Of a DNA stretch of 64,000 nucleotides, positions 17,791-25,986 are shown one piece after another. The stretch lies in the NCBI RefSeq assembly GCF_013299175.1, contig NZ_JAAFKF010000006.1, forward strand, positions 1 to 64,000. The letters run 5' to 3'. Below the pieces are notes generated by a model. That model saw nothing but the letters and a program-made list of their open reading frames with translations. It had not been told where the DNA came from and ran no database searches. The DNA is from Sphaerotilus sp. GTDB lineage: Bacteria > Pseudomonadota > Gammaproteobacteria > Burkholderiales > Burkholderiaceae_C. A program made the position numbers and the translations under genes. Position 1 is the stretch's first letter, and each line of letters begins with the position of its first letter.

Positions 17791-17819
17791 AGTCTAGGGA
17801 TCGACCCCAATGCTGTCAA
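17791..17819 (-). promoter_or_regulatory. Candidate mdh promoter
   Basis: On the minus strand a perfect -35 box TTGACA (17819-17814) and a -10-like TAGACT (17796-17791) are spaced by 17 bases. The 18-bp palindrome sits 7 bases upstream of the -35 box, a position from which a bound regulator could act on mdh in either direction. Confidence 0.45.
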
Positions 17820-17826
17820 TCATCTT

Positions 17827-17844
17827 ATGTCTTATATAAGACAT
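17827..17844. promoter_or_regulatory. 18-bp perfect palindrome, operator for the adjacent GntR regulator
   Basis: ATGTCTTATATAAGACAT is its own reverse complement over all 18 bases. It lies in the mdh/gntR spacer and overlaps a possible gntR promoter (CTGTCA, 16 bases, TATAAG), which suits autoregulation. One nearly identical copy was noticed in the window, at the acnB promoter. Confidence 0.8.
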
Positions 17845-17895
17845 CTTGTAGAACTGCGTTGCAGGCCGACACACCGTTGTGCTGCAATCTCGCCC

Positions 17896-18675
17896 ATGCC
17901 CCCTTCCGCGTCCACGTCAGCGCAGTTCCAGCCCTCCGATCCGGCGGGTGACCACACGCCGGCCTTCAGCCCGCTCTACCAGCAGATCAAGACGCTGATC
18001 CTGCGCGGAATGCAGTCCGGCGAGTGGAAGCCGGGCGAGGCGATCCCGAGCGAGCTGGAGCTGGCGGCGCGTTTCCGGGTGAGCCAGGGCACCGTGCGTA
18101 AGGCTATCGACGAGTTGGCAGCCGAGAATCTGCTGGTTCGCCGCCAAGGCAAGGGCACCTTCGTGGCCACGCACAGCGAAGAGAAGATCCAGTACCGTTT
18201 CCTGCGTCTGCAGCCGGAAGACGGCGCAGACCCGGTGCCGATGCAGCGTCAGTTCCTGGACTGCCGCCGCATCCCGGCCCCGGCCGACGTGGCGAAAGCC
18301 CTGTCGCTGCGTCCGGGCGAGATGGCGCTGGAAATCCGCCGCACGCTCTCGCAGCATGGCAACCCCATCGTGCTGGACGACATCTGGCTGCCGGCCCAGC
18401 TCTTCACCGGGCTGACCGCACAGCGCATGGGCGACTACCGGGGGCCGCTGTACGGGCTGTTCGAATCCGAGTTCGGGGTTCGCATGATCCGGGCCGAGGA
18501 GAAGATCCGGGCGGTGGCGGCGGACACGGAGATCGCCAGCGTGCTGGGCGTGGCAGCGGGCAGCCCCCTGCTGAGCGTCGAGCGGCTGTCGTTCACGTAC
18601 GGCGACAAGCCGGTGGAGTTGCGCCGAGGCTTCTACAACACCTCGACACACCACTACCGCAATGAGCTGAGTTGA
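17896..18675 (+). CDS. GntR-family regulator with UTRA ligand domain
   Basis: This 259-residue protein has an N-terminal winged helix of the GntR type (about 30-95: FSPLYQQIKTLILRGM, IPSELELAARFRVSQGTVRKAI, LVRRQGKGTFV). A UTRA ligand-binding domain fills the rest, so it belongs to the HutC/YvoA branch. ATG 17896 follows the palindromic operator; the frame is open further upstream but would run through it. Because it sits between mdh and sdhC and its likely operator recurs at acnB, it probably adjusts TCA-cycle genes to a small organic-acid signal. The ligand cannot be told from sequence. It is likely a repressor, by operator position. Confidence 0.88.
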   Translation: MPPSASTSAQFQPSDPAGDHTPAFSPLYQQIKTLILRGMQSGEWKPGEAIPSELELAARFRVSQGTVRKAIDELAAENLLVRRQGKGTFVATHSEEKIQYRFLRLQPEDGADPVPMQRQFLDCRRIPAPADVAKALSLRPGEMALEIRRTLSQHGNPIVLDDIWLPAQLFTGLTAQRMGDYRGPLYGLFESEFGVRMIRAEEKIRAVAADTEIASVLGVAAGSPLLSVERLSFTYGDKPVELRRGFYNTSTHHYRNELS

Positions 18676-18798
18676 AAAGATGTGGGCTGAACACGCTGTC
18701 CAGGGTGTGCGGCCTGCTGCATTGCAATAAAATTCCGCGGTTTCTTCGTCATTACACAAGACACACCACACGACAACAGGCAAAGGCAAAGGCATCCC

Positions 18799-19221
18799 AT
18801 GGCAGACACCCTCAAGCAGCGACCAGGCCCGATGCGCCTGATCGACGCGACCCAGTACCGGCTGCCCGTCGCGGCGCAGTTGTCCATCCTCCACCGCGCC
18901 AGCGGCATCGTGATGTTCCTGCTGCTGCCCTTCATCGTCTGGATGTTCGACACCAGCGTGAGTTCGGAAGTCTCGTACGACACCTTCACCTCCGTGTTCA
19001 CGGCAGGTTTCGGGTTCTTGCCGGGCTGGTGCGTCAAGCTGGTGGTGCTGGCCCTGATCTGGTCGTATCTGCACCACTTCTGCGCCGGCGTGCGCCACCT
19101 GTGGATGGACGCGACGCACAGCGTGTCCAAGGAGCAGGGCCGCTCGTCCGCCATCGTCTGCTTCACGCTGAGCCTGGTGCTGACCGTGGCCCTCGGCGCC
19201 AAGCTGTTCGGCCTGTTCTGA
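18799..19221 (+). CDS. sdhC: Succinate dehydrogenase cytochrome b556 subunit
   Basis: This 140-residue inner-membrane protein has three hydrophobic helices and carries one side of the haem b and ubiquinone site of complex II. The family signature LSILHRASGIVMF is at about 29-41, and the haem-ligand region HHFCAGVRHLWMD at about 92-104. It is the first gene of sdhCDAB-sdhE-gltA; the 123-base gap to gntR holds its promoter, where I see a -10-like TAAAAT but no clear -35 box. Confidence 0.95.
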   Translation: MADTLKQRPGPMRLIDATQYRLPVAAQLSILHRASGIVMFLLLPFIVWMFDTSVSSEVSYDTFTSVFTAGFGFLPGWCVKLVVLALIWSYLHHFCAGVRHLWMDATHSVSKEQGRSSAIVCFTLSLVLTVALGAKLFGLF

Positions 19222-19262
19222 CCTGACTGACCTGACAAGAGACCACGAGGCAATCCCCCACC

Positions 19263-19628
19263 ATGTCCACGAATTACGGTTCCAAGCGCATCGTCACCGG
19301 TGCGCACTACGGTCTGCGCGACTGGCTCGCGCAGCGCATCACCGCGGTGCTGATGGCGCTGTTCACCATCGCCCTGCTCGCGCAAGTCCTGTTTGGCGGC
19401 CCGCTGGGCTATGACCGCTGGTCGGCGATCTTCTCGTCGCAGTGGATGAAGACGCTGACCTTCGTGCTGATCGTCTCGCTGGCGTGGCACGCCTGGGTCG
19501 GCATGCGCGACATCTTCATGGACTACGTGACCCGCTCGCTCGGGCTGCGGCTGACGCTGCAGGTGTGTACGCTGGTCTGGCTCGTCGGCTGTGCCGGCTG
19601 GGCGGTGCAAGTTCTCTGGAGACTCTGA
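19263..19628 (+). CDS. sdhD: Succinate dehydrogenase membrane anchor subunit
   Basis: This 121-residue protein has three membrane helices and pairs with SdhC to hold SdhAB at the inner membrane and form the quinone site. The motif LRDWLAQRITAVLMALF near the N-terminus and AWHAWVGMRDIFMDYV at about 78-93 are typical and include the likely haem-ligand histidine. Its TGA shares one base with the sdhA ATG, so the two are translationally coupled. Confidence 0.94.
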   Translation: MSTNYGSKRIVTGAHYGLRDWLAQRITAVLMALFTIALLAQVLFGGPLGYDRWSAIFSSQWMKTLTFVLIVSLAWHAWVGMRDIFMDYVTRSLGLRLTLQVCTLVWLVGCAGWAVQVLWRL

Positions 19629-21454
19629 TGGCGTCCATCGCTACTGCTGCCGGTTACACCGGCTCCCTGCCGCGCCGCAAGTTCGACGTGGTGATCGTCG
19701 GCGCCGGTGGTTCGGGCATGCGTGCCTCGCTGCAACTGGCCCGCGCCGGCCTGAACGTGGCCGTGCTGACCAAGGTGTTCCCGACCCGCTCGCACACCGT
19801 CGCCGCCCAGGGTGGCGTCGGTGCCAGCTTGGGCAACATGTCGGAAGACAACTGGCACTACCACTTCTACGACACCGTCAAGGGTTCGGACTGGCTGGGC
19901 GACCAGGACGCGATCGAGTTCATGTGCCGCGAAGCACCGAAGGTGGTCTACGAGCTGGAACACTTCGGCATGCCGTTCGACCGCAACGCCGACGGCACCA
20001 TCTACCAGCGCCCCTTCGGCGGCCACACCGCGAACTACGGCGAGAAGCCGGTCCAGCGCGCCTGCGCGGCGGCTGACCGCACCGGCCACGCGATGCTGCA
20101 CACGCTCTACCAGCAGAACGTCAAGTCGCGCACGCAGTTCTTCGTCGAGTGGATGGCACTCGACCTGGTCCGCGACGCCGAGGGTGACGTGGTGGGCGTG
20201 ACGGCGCTGGAGATGGAGACCGGCGAGGTCTACATCATGGAAGCCAAGAGCGTGCTGCTGGCCACCGGTGGTGCCGGTCGCATCTTCCAGGCATCGACCA
20301 ACGCCTTCATCAACACGGGCGACGGCCTGGGCATGGCCGCGCGCGCCGGCATTCCACTGCAGGACATGGAGTTCTGGCAGTTCCACCCGACCGGCGTGTC
20401 CGGCGCGGGCGTGCTGCTGACCGAAGGCTGCCGCGGCGAAGGCGCGATCCTGCGCAACTCGAACGGCGAACGTTTCATGGAGCGTTACGCCCCGACGCTG
20501 AAGGATCTGGCCCCGCGCGATTTCGTCTCGCGCTGCATGGACCAGGAGATCAAGGAAGGTCGCGGCTGCGGTCCCAACAAGGACTACATCAACCTCGACA
20601 TGACCCACCTGGGCGGCGACACCATCCTGAAGCGCCTGCCCTCGGTGTTCGAGATCGGCCACAACTTCGCCAACGTGGACATCACCAAGGAGTCGATCCC
20701 GGTGGTGCCGACCATCCACTACCAGATGGGTGGCATTCCGACCGGCATCACGGGCCAGGTCGTGACGACGAAGGACAACGTCAACACAGTGGTGAACGGC
20801 CTGTACGCGGTGGGCGAATGCTCGTGCGTCTCGGTCCACGGCGCCAACCGGCTGGGCACGAACTCGCTGCTCGACCTGCTGGTGTTCGGCAAGGCCGCCG
20901 GCAACCACATCATCGAGGCGTTCAAGGCTGCGCCGAAGTCGCACAAGGCACTGCCGAAGGACGCCGCCGACCGCTCGCTGGCCCGTCTGGCCCGTCTGGA
21001 CAGCAGCACCAGCGGCGAGTACGCGCAGGATGTCGCCAACGACATGCGCGCCGCGATGCAGCAGCACGCCAGCGTGTTCCGCACCCAGAAGATCATGGAC
21101 GAGGGCGTCGTCAAGATCAACGCACTGCGTGAGCGCGTGGCCAGCATCACCCTGAAGGACAAGTCCAAGGTCTTCAACACCGCCCGCATCGAGGCGCTGG
21201 AAGTGGACAACCTGATGGAAGCCGCCCAGGCGACGATGACCTCGGCTGCAGCCCGTCACGAATGCCGCGGCGCGCACACGGTGAAGGACTACGAGCGCGG
21301 TGCTGACGACGCGCAGTTCCCGCTGGGCCGCAACGACAAGGAATGGATGAAGCACACCCTCTGGGACAGTGCCACCAACTCGCTGTCGTACAAGCCTGTC
21401 AACCTCAAGCCGCTGACGGTGGATTCGGTTCCGCCCAAGGTCCGCACCTTCTGA
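19628..21454 (+). CDS. sdhA: Succinate dehydrogenase flavoprotein subunit
   Basis: This 608-residue protein carries covalent FAD and oxidises succinate to fumarate. The FAD-binding motif DVVIVGAGGSGMRASLQLA is at about 20-38. The flavin-linking histidine lies in TRSHTVAAQGG, and the active-site segments QFHPTGVSGAG and HGANRLGTNSLLDL are intact. The frame is open upstream into sdhD, but ATG 19628 gives the normal start. It works with SdhB in complex II and needs SdhE for flavinylation. Confidence 0.97.
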   Translation: MASIATAAGYTGSLPRRKFDVVIVGAGGSGMRASLQLARAGLNVAVLTKVFPTRSHTVAAQGGVGASLGNMSEDNWHYHFYDTVKGSDWLGDQDAIEFMCREAPKVVYELEHFGMPFDRNADGTIYQRPFGGHTANYGEKPVQRACAAADRTGHAMLHTLYQQNVKSRTQFFVEWMALDLVRDAEGDVVGVTALEMETGEVYIMEAKSVLLATGGAGRIFQASTNAFINTGDGLGMAARAGIPLQDMEFWQFHPTGVSGAGVLLTEGCRGEGAILRNSNGERFMERYAPTLKDLAPRDFVSRCMDQEIKEGRGCGPNKDYINLDMTHLGGDTILKRLPSVFEIGHNFANVDITKESIPVVPTIHYQMGGIPTGITGQVVTTKDNVNTVVNGLYAVGECSCVSVHGANRLGTNSLLDLLVFGKAAGNHIIEAFKAAPKSHKALPKDAADRSLARLARLDSSTSGEYAQDVANDMRAAMQQHASVFRTQKIMDEGVVKINALRERVASITLKDKSKVFNTARIEALEVDNLMEAAQATMTSAAARHECRGAHTVKDYERGADDAQFPLGRNDKEWMKHTLWDSATNSLSYKPVNLKPLTVDSVPPKVRTF

Positions 21455-21464
21455 AGAGAATCCC

Positions 21465-22169
21465 ATGGCCAAGCGCACATTCCAGATCTACCGCTACGAC
21501 CCGGACAAGGACAGCAAGCCCTACATGCAGTCGATCGACGTCGAACTCGACGGCAACGAGCGCATGCTGCTGGACGCCCTGAACAAGCTCAAGGCGGTCG
21601 ATCCTTCGCTGAGCTTCCGCCGTTCGTGCCGCGAAGGCGTGTGCGGCTCGGACGCGATGAACATCAACGGCAAGAACGGCCTCGCGTGTCTCACCAACAT
21701 GCGTGACCTGCCGGGCGTCGTCGTGCTCAAGCCGCTGCCGGGGCTGCCGGTCATCCGCGACCTGATCGTGGACATGACCCAGTTCTTCAAGCAGTACAAC
21801 TCGATCAAGCCCTACCTCGTCAACGACGACCCGCCGCCGGACAAGGAGCGTCTGCAATCGCCCGAGGAGCGCGACGAGCTGAACGGCCTGTACGAGTGCA
21901 TCCTGTGCGCGAGCTGCTCGACCTCGTGCCCGAGCTTCTGGTGGAACCCGGACAAGTTCGTCGGCCCGGCCGGTCTGCTGCAGGCGTACCGCTTCATCGC
22001 CGACAGCCGCGACCAGGACACCAGCGCCCGCCTGGACAACCTGGAAGACCCGTACCGCCTGTTCCGCTGCCACACGATCATGAACTGCGTGGACGTGTGC
22101 CCGAAGGGTCTGAATCCGACCAAGGCCATCGGCAAGATCAAGGAATTGATGATCCGCCGGGCCGTCTGA
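21465..22169 (+). CDS. sdhB: Succinate dehydrogenase iron-sulphur subunit
   Basis: This 234-residue protein passes electrons from SdhA flavin to quinone through three iron-sulphur clusters. The [2Fe-2S] ligands are in SCREGVCGSDAMNINGKNGLAC and the [4Fe-4S] ligands in CILCASCSTSCPSFWW. The last cluster region is CHTIMNCVDVCPKGLNP. All expected cysteines are present and the length is normal. It lies 10 bases after sdhA. Confidence 0.97.
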   Translation: MAKRTFQIYRYDPDKDSKPYMQSIDVELDGNERMLLDALNKLKAVDPSLSFRRSCREGVCGSDAMNINGKNGLACLTNMRDLPGVVVLKPLPGLPVIRDLIVDMTQFFKQYNSIKPYLVNDDPPPDKERLQSPEERDELNGLYECILCASCSTSCPSFWWNPDKFVGPAGLLQAYRFIADSRDQDTSARLDNLEDPYRLFRCHTIMNCVDVCPKGLNPTKAIGKIKELMIRRAV

Positions 22170-22175
22170 GTCCGT

Positions 22176-22196
22176 GGTGCGCTGTCCTGGCGCACC
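22176..22196 (+). repeat. Hairpin between sdhB and sdhE
   Basis: GGTGCGC (22176-22182) pairs with GCGCACC (22190-22196) over a 7-base loop just after the sdhB stop. There is no T-run, so it is more likely an mRNA-stabilising or processing hairpin than a terminator. Confidence 0.45.
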
Positions 22197-22222
22197 GTGG
22201 TCAGACCACTGAAAGATGCGCA

Positions 22223-22534
22223 ATGGACACTTTGCTCGACGAGCGCGCCCTCAGCAAGCTGCACTGGCGCTGCCGGCGGGGCTTGCTGGAAAACGACCTG
22301 TTCATTGAACGGTTCTTCAGCCGCCATGAATCCAGCTTGACAGTCCGGCAGGCCCGCGGCCTGGAAGTTTTGATGGACCTGGCCGATAACGACCTGCTGG
22401 ACTTGCTGCTGCGCCGGCGCGAACCTGAAGGCGATCTGGCCGAGCCAGACGTGAAGGCCGTGCTCGAGATGCTGCGGCAGCGCCGACCCGATACAGACTC
22501 CGACACTCTTGATCTACCGAGGAAACAGCCATGA
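22223..22534 (+). CDS. sdhE: FAD assembly factor SdhE
   Basis: This 103-residue protein is the small helical factor that helps attach FAD to SdhA. The family signature [15 protein letters not shown] contains the RGxxE motif. The helix after it, [17 protein letters not shown] in slightly altered form ([17 protein letters not shown]), is also typical. The C-terminal tail (about residues 85-103) is longer and more polar than in enteric SdhE. It ends with a 4-base ATGA overlap with gltA. Confidence 0.92.
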   Translation: MDTLLDERALSKLHWRCRRGLLENDLFIERFFSRHESSLTVRQARGLEVLMDLADNDLLDLLLRRREPEGDLAEPDVKAVLEMLRQRRPDTDSDTLDLPRKQP

Positions 22535-23844
22535 TGACCCCCTCCGACGTGAAGGCCACGCTCTCGTTCTCCGACGGCAGTGCCTCGATGGACCTGCCGC
22601 TCTACAAGGGAACGATCGGCCCGGACGTCATCGACATCCGCAAGCTCTACGCGCAGACCGGCAAGTTCACCTATGACCCGGGCTTCCTGTCCACCGCGTC
22701 GTGCAACTCGACCATCACCTACATCGACGGTGACAAGGGCGAACTGCTGTACCGCGGCTACCCGATCGAGCAGCTCGCGGTCAACTGCGACTTCCTCGAC
22801 ACCTGCCACCTGCTGCTGTACGGGGATCTGCCGAACGCGGACCAGCGCACGGACTTTCATGGCCGCGTGACCAACCACACGATGGTCAACGAGCAGATGC
22901 AGTTCTTCCTGCGCGGTTTCCGCCGGGACGCGCACCCGATGGCCATCCTGACGGGTCTGGTGGGCGCGCTGTCGGCCTTCTACCACGACAGCACGGACAT
23001 CAACAATCCGGAGCACCGTGACATCGCCGCGATCCGCCTGATCGCCAAGATGCCGACGCTGGTGGCGATGGCCTACAAGTACACCGTGGGCCAGCCCTAC
23101 ATGTACCCGCAGAACGACCTGTCCTACGCGGGCAACTTCATGCGGATGATGTTCGCCACGCCGTGCGAGGACTACAAGGTGAACCCGGTGATCGAGCGCG
23201 CGCTCGACCGCATCTTCATCCTGCACGCCGACCACGAGCAGAATGCCTCGACCTCGACCGTGCGCCTGTGCGGCTCGTCGGGCACCAACCCGTTCGCGGC
23301 GATCGCGGCCGGTGTCGCCTGCCTGTGGGGCCCGTCGCACGGCGGTGCCAACGAAGCCTGCCTGAACATGCTCGGCGACATCCAGAAGATGGGTGGCGTG
23401 GCCAAGGTCGGCGAGTTCATGAACCAGGTGAAGGACAAGAACTCCGGCGTCAAGCTGATGGGCTTCGGTCACCGCGTCTACAAGAACTACGACCCGCGTG
23501 CCAAGCTGATGCGCGAGACCTGCCACGAAGTGCTGGGCGAACTGGGTCTGCAGAACGATCCGCTGTTCAAGCTGGCCATGGAGCTGGAGAAGATCGCGCT
23601 GGAAGACGACTACTTCGTCGCCCGCAAGCTCTACCCGAACGTGGACTTCTACTCCGGCATCGTGCAGCGCGCCATCGGCATCCCCGTGCCGCTGTTCACC
23701 GCCATCTTCGCACTGGCCCGCACGGTCGGCTGGATCGCGCAGTTGAACGAGATGATCGGCGACCCGGAGTACAAGATCGGCCGTCCGCGCCAGTTGTTCG
23801 TCGGTGCGGGTCGCCGCGACGTGCCGCCGCTGTCGGCGCGCTGA
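22531..23844 (+). CDS. gltA: Citrate synthase
   Basis: This 437-residue protein is a type II (NADH-sensitive style, hexameric) citrate synthase that condenses acetyl-CoA and oxaloacetate. The family signature [17 protein letters not shown] carries the catalytic histidine. A second histidine is in [11 protein letters not shown], and the catalytic aspartate lies in the segment [13 protein letters not shown] context (NVDFYSG). It starts with ATGATG overlapping the sdhE stop and is the last gene of the sdh operon. It ends 3 bases from the convergent chemoreceptor gene. Confidence 0.97.
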   Translation: MMTPSDVKATLSFSDGSASMDLPLYKGTIGPDVIDIRKLYAQTGKFTYDPGFLSTASCNSTITYIDGDKGELLYRGYPIEQLAVNCDFLDTCHLLLYGDLPNADQRTDFHGRVTNHTMVNEQMQFFLRGFRRDAHPMAILTGLVGALSAFYHDSTDINNPEHRDIAAIRLIAKMPTLVAMAYKYTVGQPYMYPQNDLSYAGNFMRMMFATPCEDYKVNPVIERALDRIFILHADHEQNASTSTVRLCGSSGTNPFAAIAAGVACLWGPSHGGANEACLNMLGDIQKMGGVAKVGEFMNQVKDKNSGVKLMGFGHRVYKNYDPRAKLMRETCHEVLGELGLQNDPLFKLAMELEKIALEDDYFVARKLYPNVDFYSGIVQRAIGIPVPLFTAIFALARTVGWIAQLNEMIGDPEYKIGRPRQLFVGAGRRDVPPLSAR

Positions 23845-23847
23845 CGC

Positions 23848-25197
23848 TCAGAAGCGGTACCCGATCCGCAGGGCGCCCCAGTGGCGACCCTGCACCAGGA
23901 TCGGCGCCGCGACTTCCTTGAGCAGCACGAAACTGCCCCCTCCCATGTCCCGCCGGTAGGTCTGCACGAGGAACGGCCGGCGGTTGCGGGCCGATGCCAG
24001 ACCGGTGCGGTCATTGAAAATGCGGCGGTGGCGGCTGTTGGCGGTGTTCCAGACGGCATCACTGCGGCGCTGGGGCTGGCAGTACACACGGTTGTGGACC
24101 GCCACATAGCCATTGCGGTCCACTGCAATGCAATACACCACCTTGTCGCTGCTCGACAGCACCTGCTCCTGCACTTCGGGAAACAGCCGCTCGGCGAGCG
24201 GGACAAAGCGGGTCAGGAACTGGGGCGGATCGGTGTGGGCAATGGGCTGGTAGTGCGCGTCGAACAGCGCCTCCAGGTCGATATGGCCGGCCGCCAGCGC
24301 CTGCTCCAGCAAGACCACCACGTGCAGGGCAGCCCCTTGGGCACCACGGATCAGCGGCGTGTCCTCGGTCTCGATCCCGCAGCCCGCCAGCTCGTCGATC
24401 AGACGCTCCGATACCGCGAGGAAACGGTTGCTGCACTGCATGGCCACCTCCAGACCGCTGATCGCCCCCTGGATGTCCTTGCCCAGCGCCTGGGTCTTGT
24501 CGATCACCTGCTGGGCGATCATGCGGCTGGTGTCGGCCGCAGCGTCGATGCGGTGAACAGCGGTTTCCACGTCCGCGAACGCCCGGTGGATCTGCCCCTG
24601 TCGGTCGGTGCGGGGATCGATGCAGATGTCGCGCGAGAACGCGGCAATGCGCCGATCGAGATCGTCCAGCGTGCCCATGATGGTGCGGGACGACAGCTCG
24701 ACCCGCCCCGCCAGCTCTTTCACGGCATCGGCCACCACCCCGAATCCCCGGCCCGCTTCCCCTGCCCGCTTGGCCTCGACCGAGGCGTTGAAGGCGACCA
24801 GACGGGTCTGCAGGGCGATCTGTCCGATGTCGCCCGCCGCGTTGGCCACCTGGTGCAGCACCTCGACGATGCCCGTGACCTCACGCGCCACCTGCTCCAC
24901 CTGCTGCCGCACACGCACCACCGCCGCCCGGCTCGCCGTCGTCGCCTCGCCGATGGCGTGCTGGGTCTCCCGCACACGGCCGAGGTCGAGGTTGAGGTGG
25001 TGCATGGCCTGCAACTGCGCGGTCACGATCTTCTGGGTGTCCTCGATCACGCCGCGTGTCTCCGCGGCGTCCCGGCCGATGTTCGACACCTGGCGCGACA
25101 GCCGCTGCAGCACCTCGGTCGAATCGACCTGGTCGGGCGTGGTGTCCATGTCCGGCACCACGGGAGCCGACCCCCAGGATCGAAGCAGTTGCAGCAT
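23848..25197 (-). CDS. Soluble methyl-accepting chemotaxis protein
   Basis: This 449-residue protein has no membrane segment or signal peptide, so it is a cytoplasmic chemoreceptor. The coiled-coil signalling domain comes first (about 25-290), with the receptor tip QTRLVAFNASVEAKRAGEAGRGFGVVADAVKELA in conserved but variant form. A sensory-like domain of about 150 residues follows (VYCIAVDRNGYVAVHNRVY on, ending WGALRIGYRF), resembling a Cache-type fold. Having the sensor behind the signalling part is the reverse of the usual order. It follows fliA by 20 bases and is probably in the flagellar operon or under sigma-28 control. Confidence 0.85.
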   Translation of the reverse strand: MLQLLRSWGSAPVVPDMDTTPDQVDSTEVLQRLSRQVSNIGRDAAETRGVIEDTQKIVTAQLQAMHHLNLDLGRVRETQHAIGEATTASRAAVVRVRQQVEQVAREVTGIVEVLHQVANAAGDIGQIALQTRLVAFNASVEAKRAGEAGRGFGVVADAVKELAGRVELSSRTIMGTLDDLDRRIAAFSRDICIDPRTDRQGQIHRAFADVETAVHRIDAAADTSRMIAQQVIDKTQALGKDIQGAISGLEVAMQCSNRFLAVSERLIDELAGCGIETEDTPLIRGAQGAALHVVVLLEQALAAGHIDLEALFDAHYQPIAHTDPPQFLTRFVPLAERLFPEVQEQVLSSSDKVVYCIAVDRNGYVAVHNRVYCQPQRRSDAVWNTANSRHRRIFNDRTGLASARNRRPFLVQTYRRDMGGGSFVLLKEVAAPILVQGRHWGALRIGYRF

Positions 25198-25217
25198 GGG
25201 GTGGTCCTCGGACAGGC

Positions 25218-25931
25218 TTACCAGGTGCGCAGCTTGGCGCGCAGGCGGGCGATGGACTGGCTGTGCAACTGGCAGACCCGCGATTCGGTCACGCCCAGCA
25301 CCGCCGCGATTTCCTTGAGGTTCATGTCCTCTTCGTAGTACATGCTCATCACGAACTGCTCCCGCTCGGGCAGGTGCTTGATGGCCTCGACCAGCGCCTC
25401 GCGCATCCGGCGGTCGTTCAGGCGCGCCAGCGGGTCGGCGTCGTTGTCCACGACGTGGCGGTCGAGGTAGTCGTTCTCGCCCTCGTCGCCGCTCATGTCT
25501 TCGAGGTAGACAAGCTGCGTGCCCCGCACCCGGTTGAGCAAGTCCTGGTAATCGGTGAGTGCCAGACCCATTTCCAGGGCGATCTCGCTCTCGTGCGGGG
25601 CGCGGCCGAAGCGTTGCTCCAGCCGATGCACGGCGGCCTCGATGTCGCGCTGGTGCTTGCGGTTGCTGCGGCTCATCCAGTCGCCGCCGCGCAGCTCGTC
25701 GAGCATGGCACCACGGATGCGCTGGGTCGCGAAGGTCTCGAACTGGACCCCCTGCTTCACGTCGAAGCGCGTGAGCGCATCGGTCAGCCCGATCATGCCG
25801 ACCTGGATCAGATCGTCGAGTTCGACGTTGGCCGGCAGCCGGGCAATCATCTGGTGTGCCAGACGCCGCACCAGCGAGCTGTATTGCTCCAGCATCTGGT
25901 TGGCTTCGAGTTGGCCCTTGGAGGTGTACAT
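25218..25931 (-). CDS. fliA: RNA polymerase sigma factor for flagellar genes (sigma-28)
   Basis: This 237-residue protein is a sigma-70 family factor of the FliA type. Region 2 is seen in LVRRLAHQMIARLPANVELDDLIQVGMIGL and FETFATQRIRGAMLDELR, and region 4 in LPEREQFVMSMYYEEDMNLKEIAAVLGVTESRVCQLHSQ (cited in part). It directs late flagellar, motility and chemotaxis promoters. ATG 25931 has GGAG upstream; an in-frame extension to 26063 overlaps flhF and is rejected. It follows flhF by 55 bases; the usual intervening flhG gene is absent. Confidence 0.95.
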   Translation of the reverse strand: MYTSKGQLEANQMLEQYSSLVRRLAHQMIARLPANVELDDLIQVGMIGLTDALTRFDVKQGVQFETFATQRIRGAMLDELRGGDWMSRSNRKHQRDIEAAVHRLEQRFGRAPHESEIALEMGLALTDYQDLLNRVRGTQLVYLEDMSGDEGENDYLDRHVVDNDADPLARLNDRRMREALVEAIKHLPEREQFVMSMYYEEDMNLKEIAAVLGVTESRVCQLHSQSIARLRAKLRTW

Positions 25932-25986
25932 CAGGTGACTCCGGATCGGTTCAGACCATCGGCTGGAAGCGGGAGAAGACCTGGAC

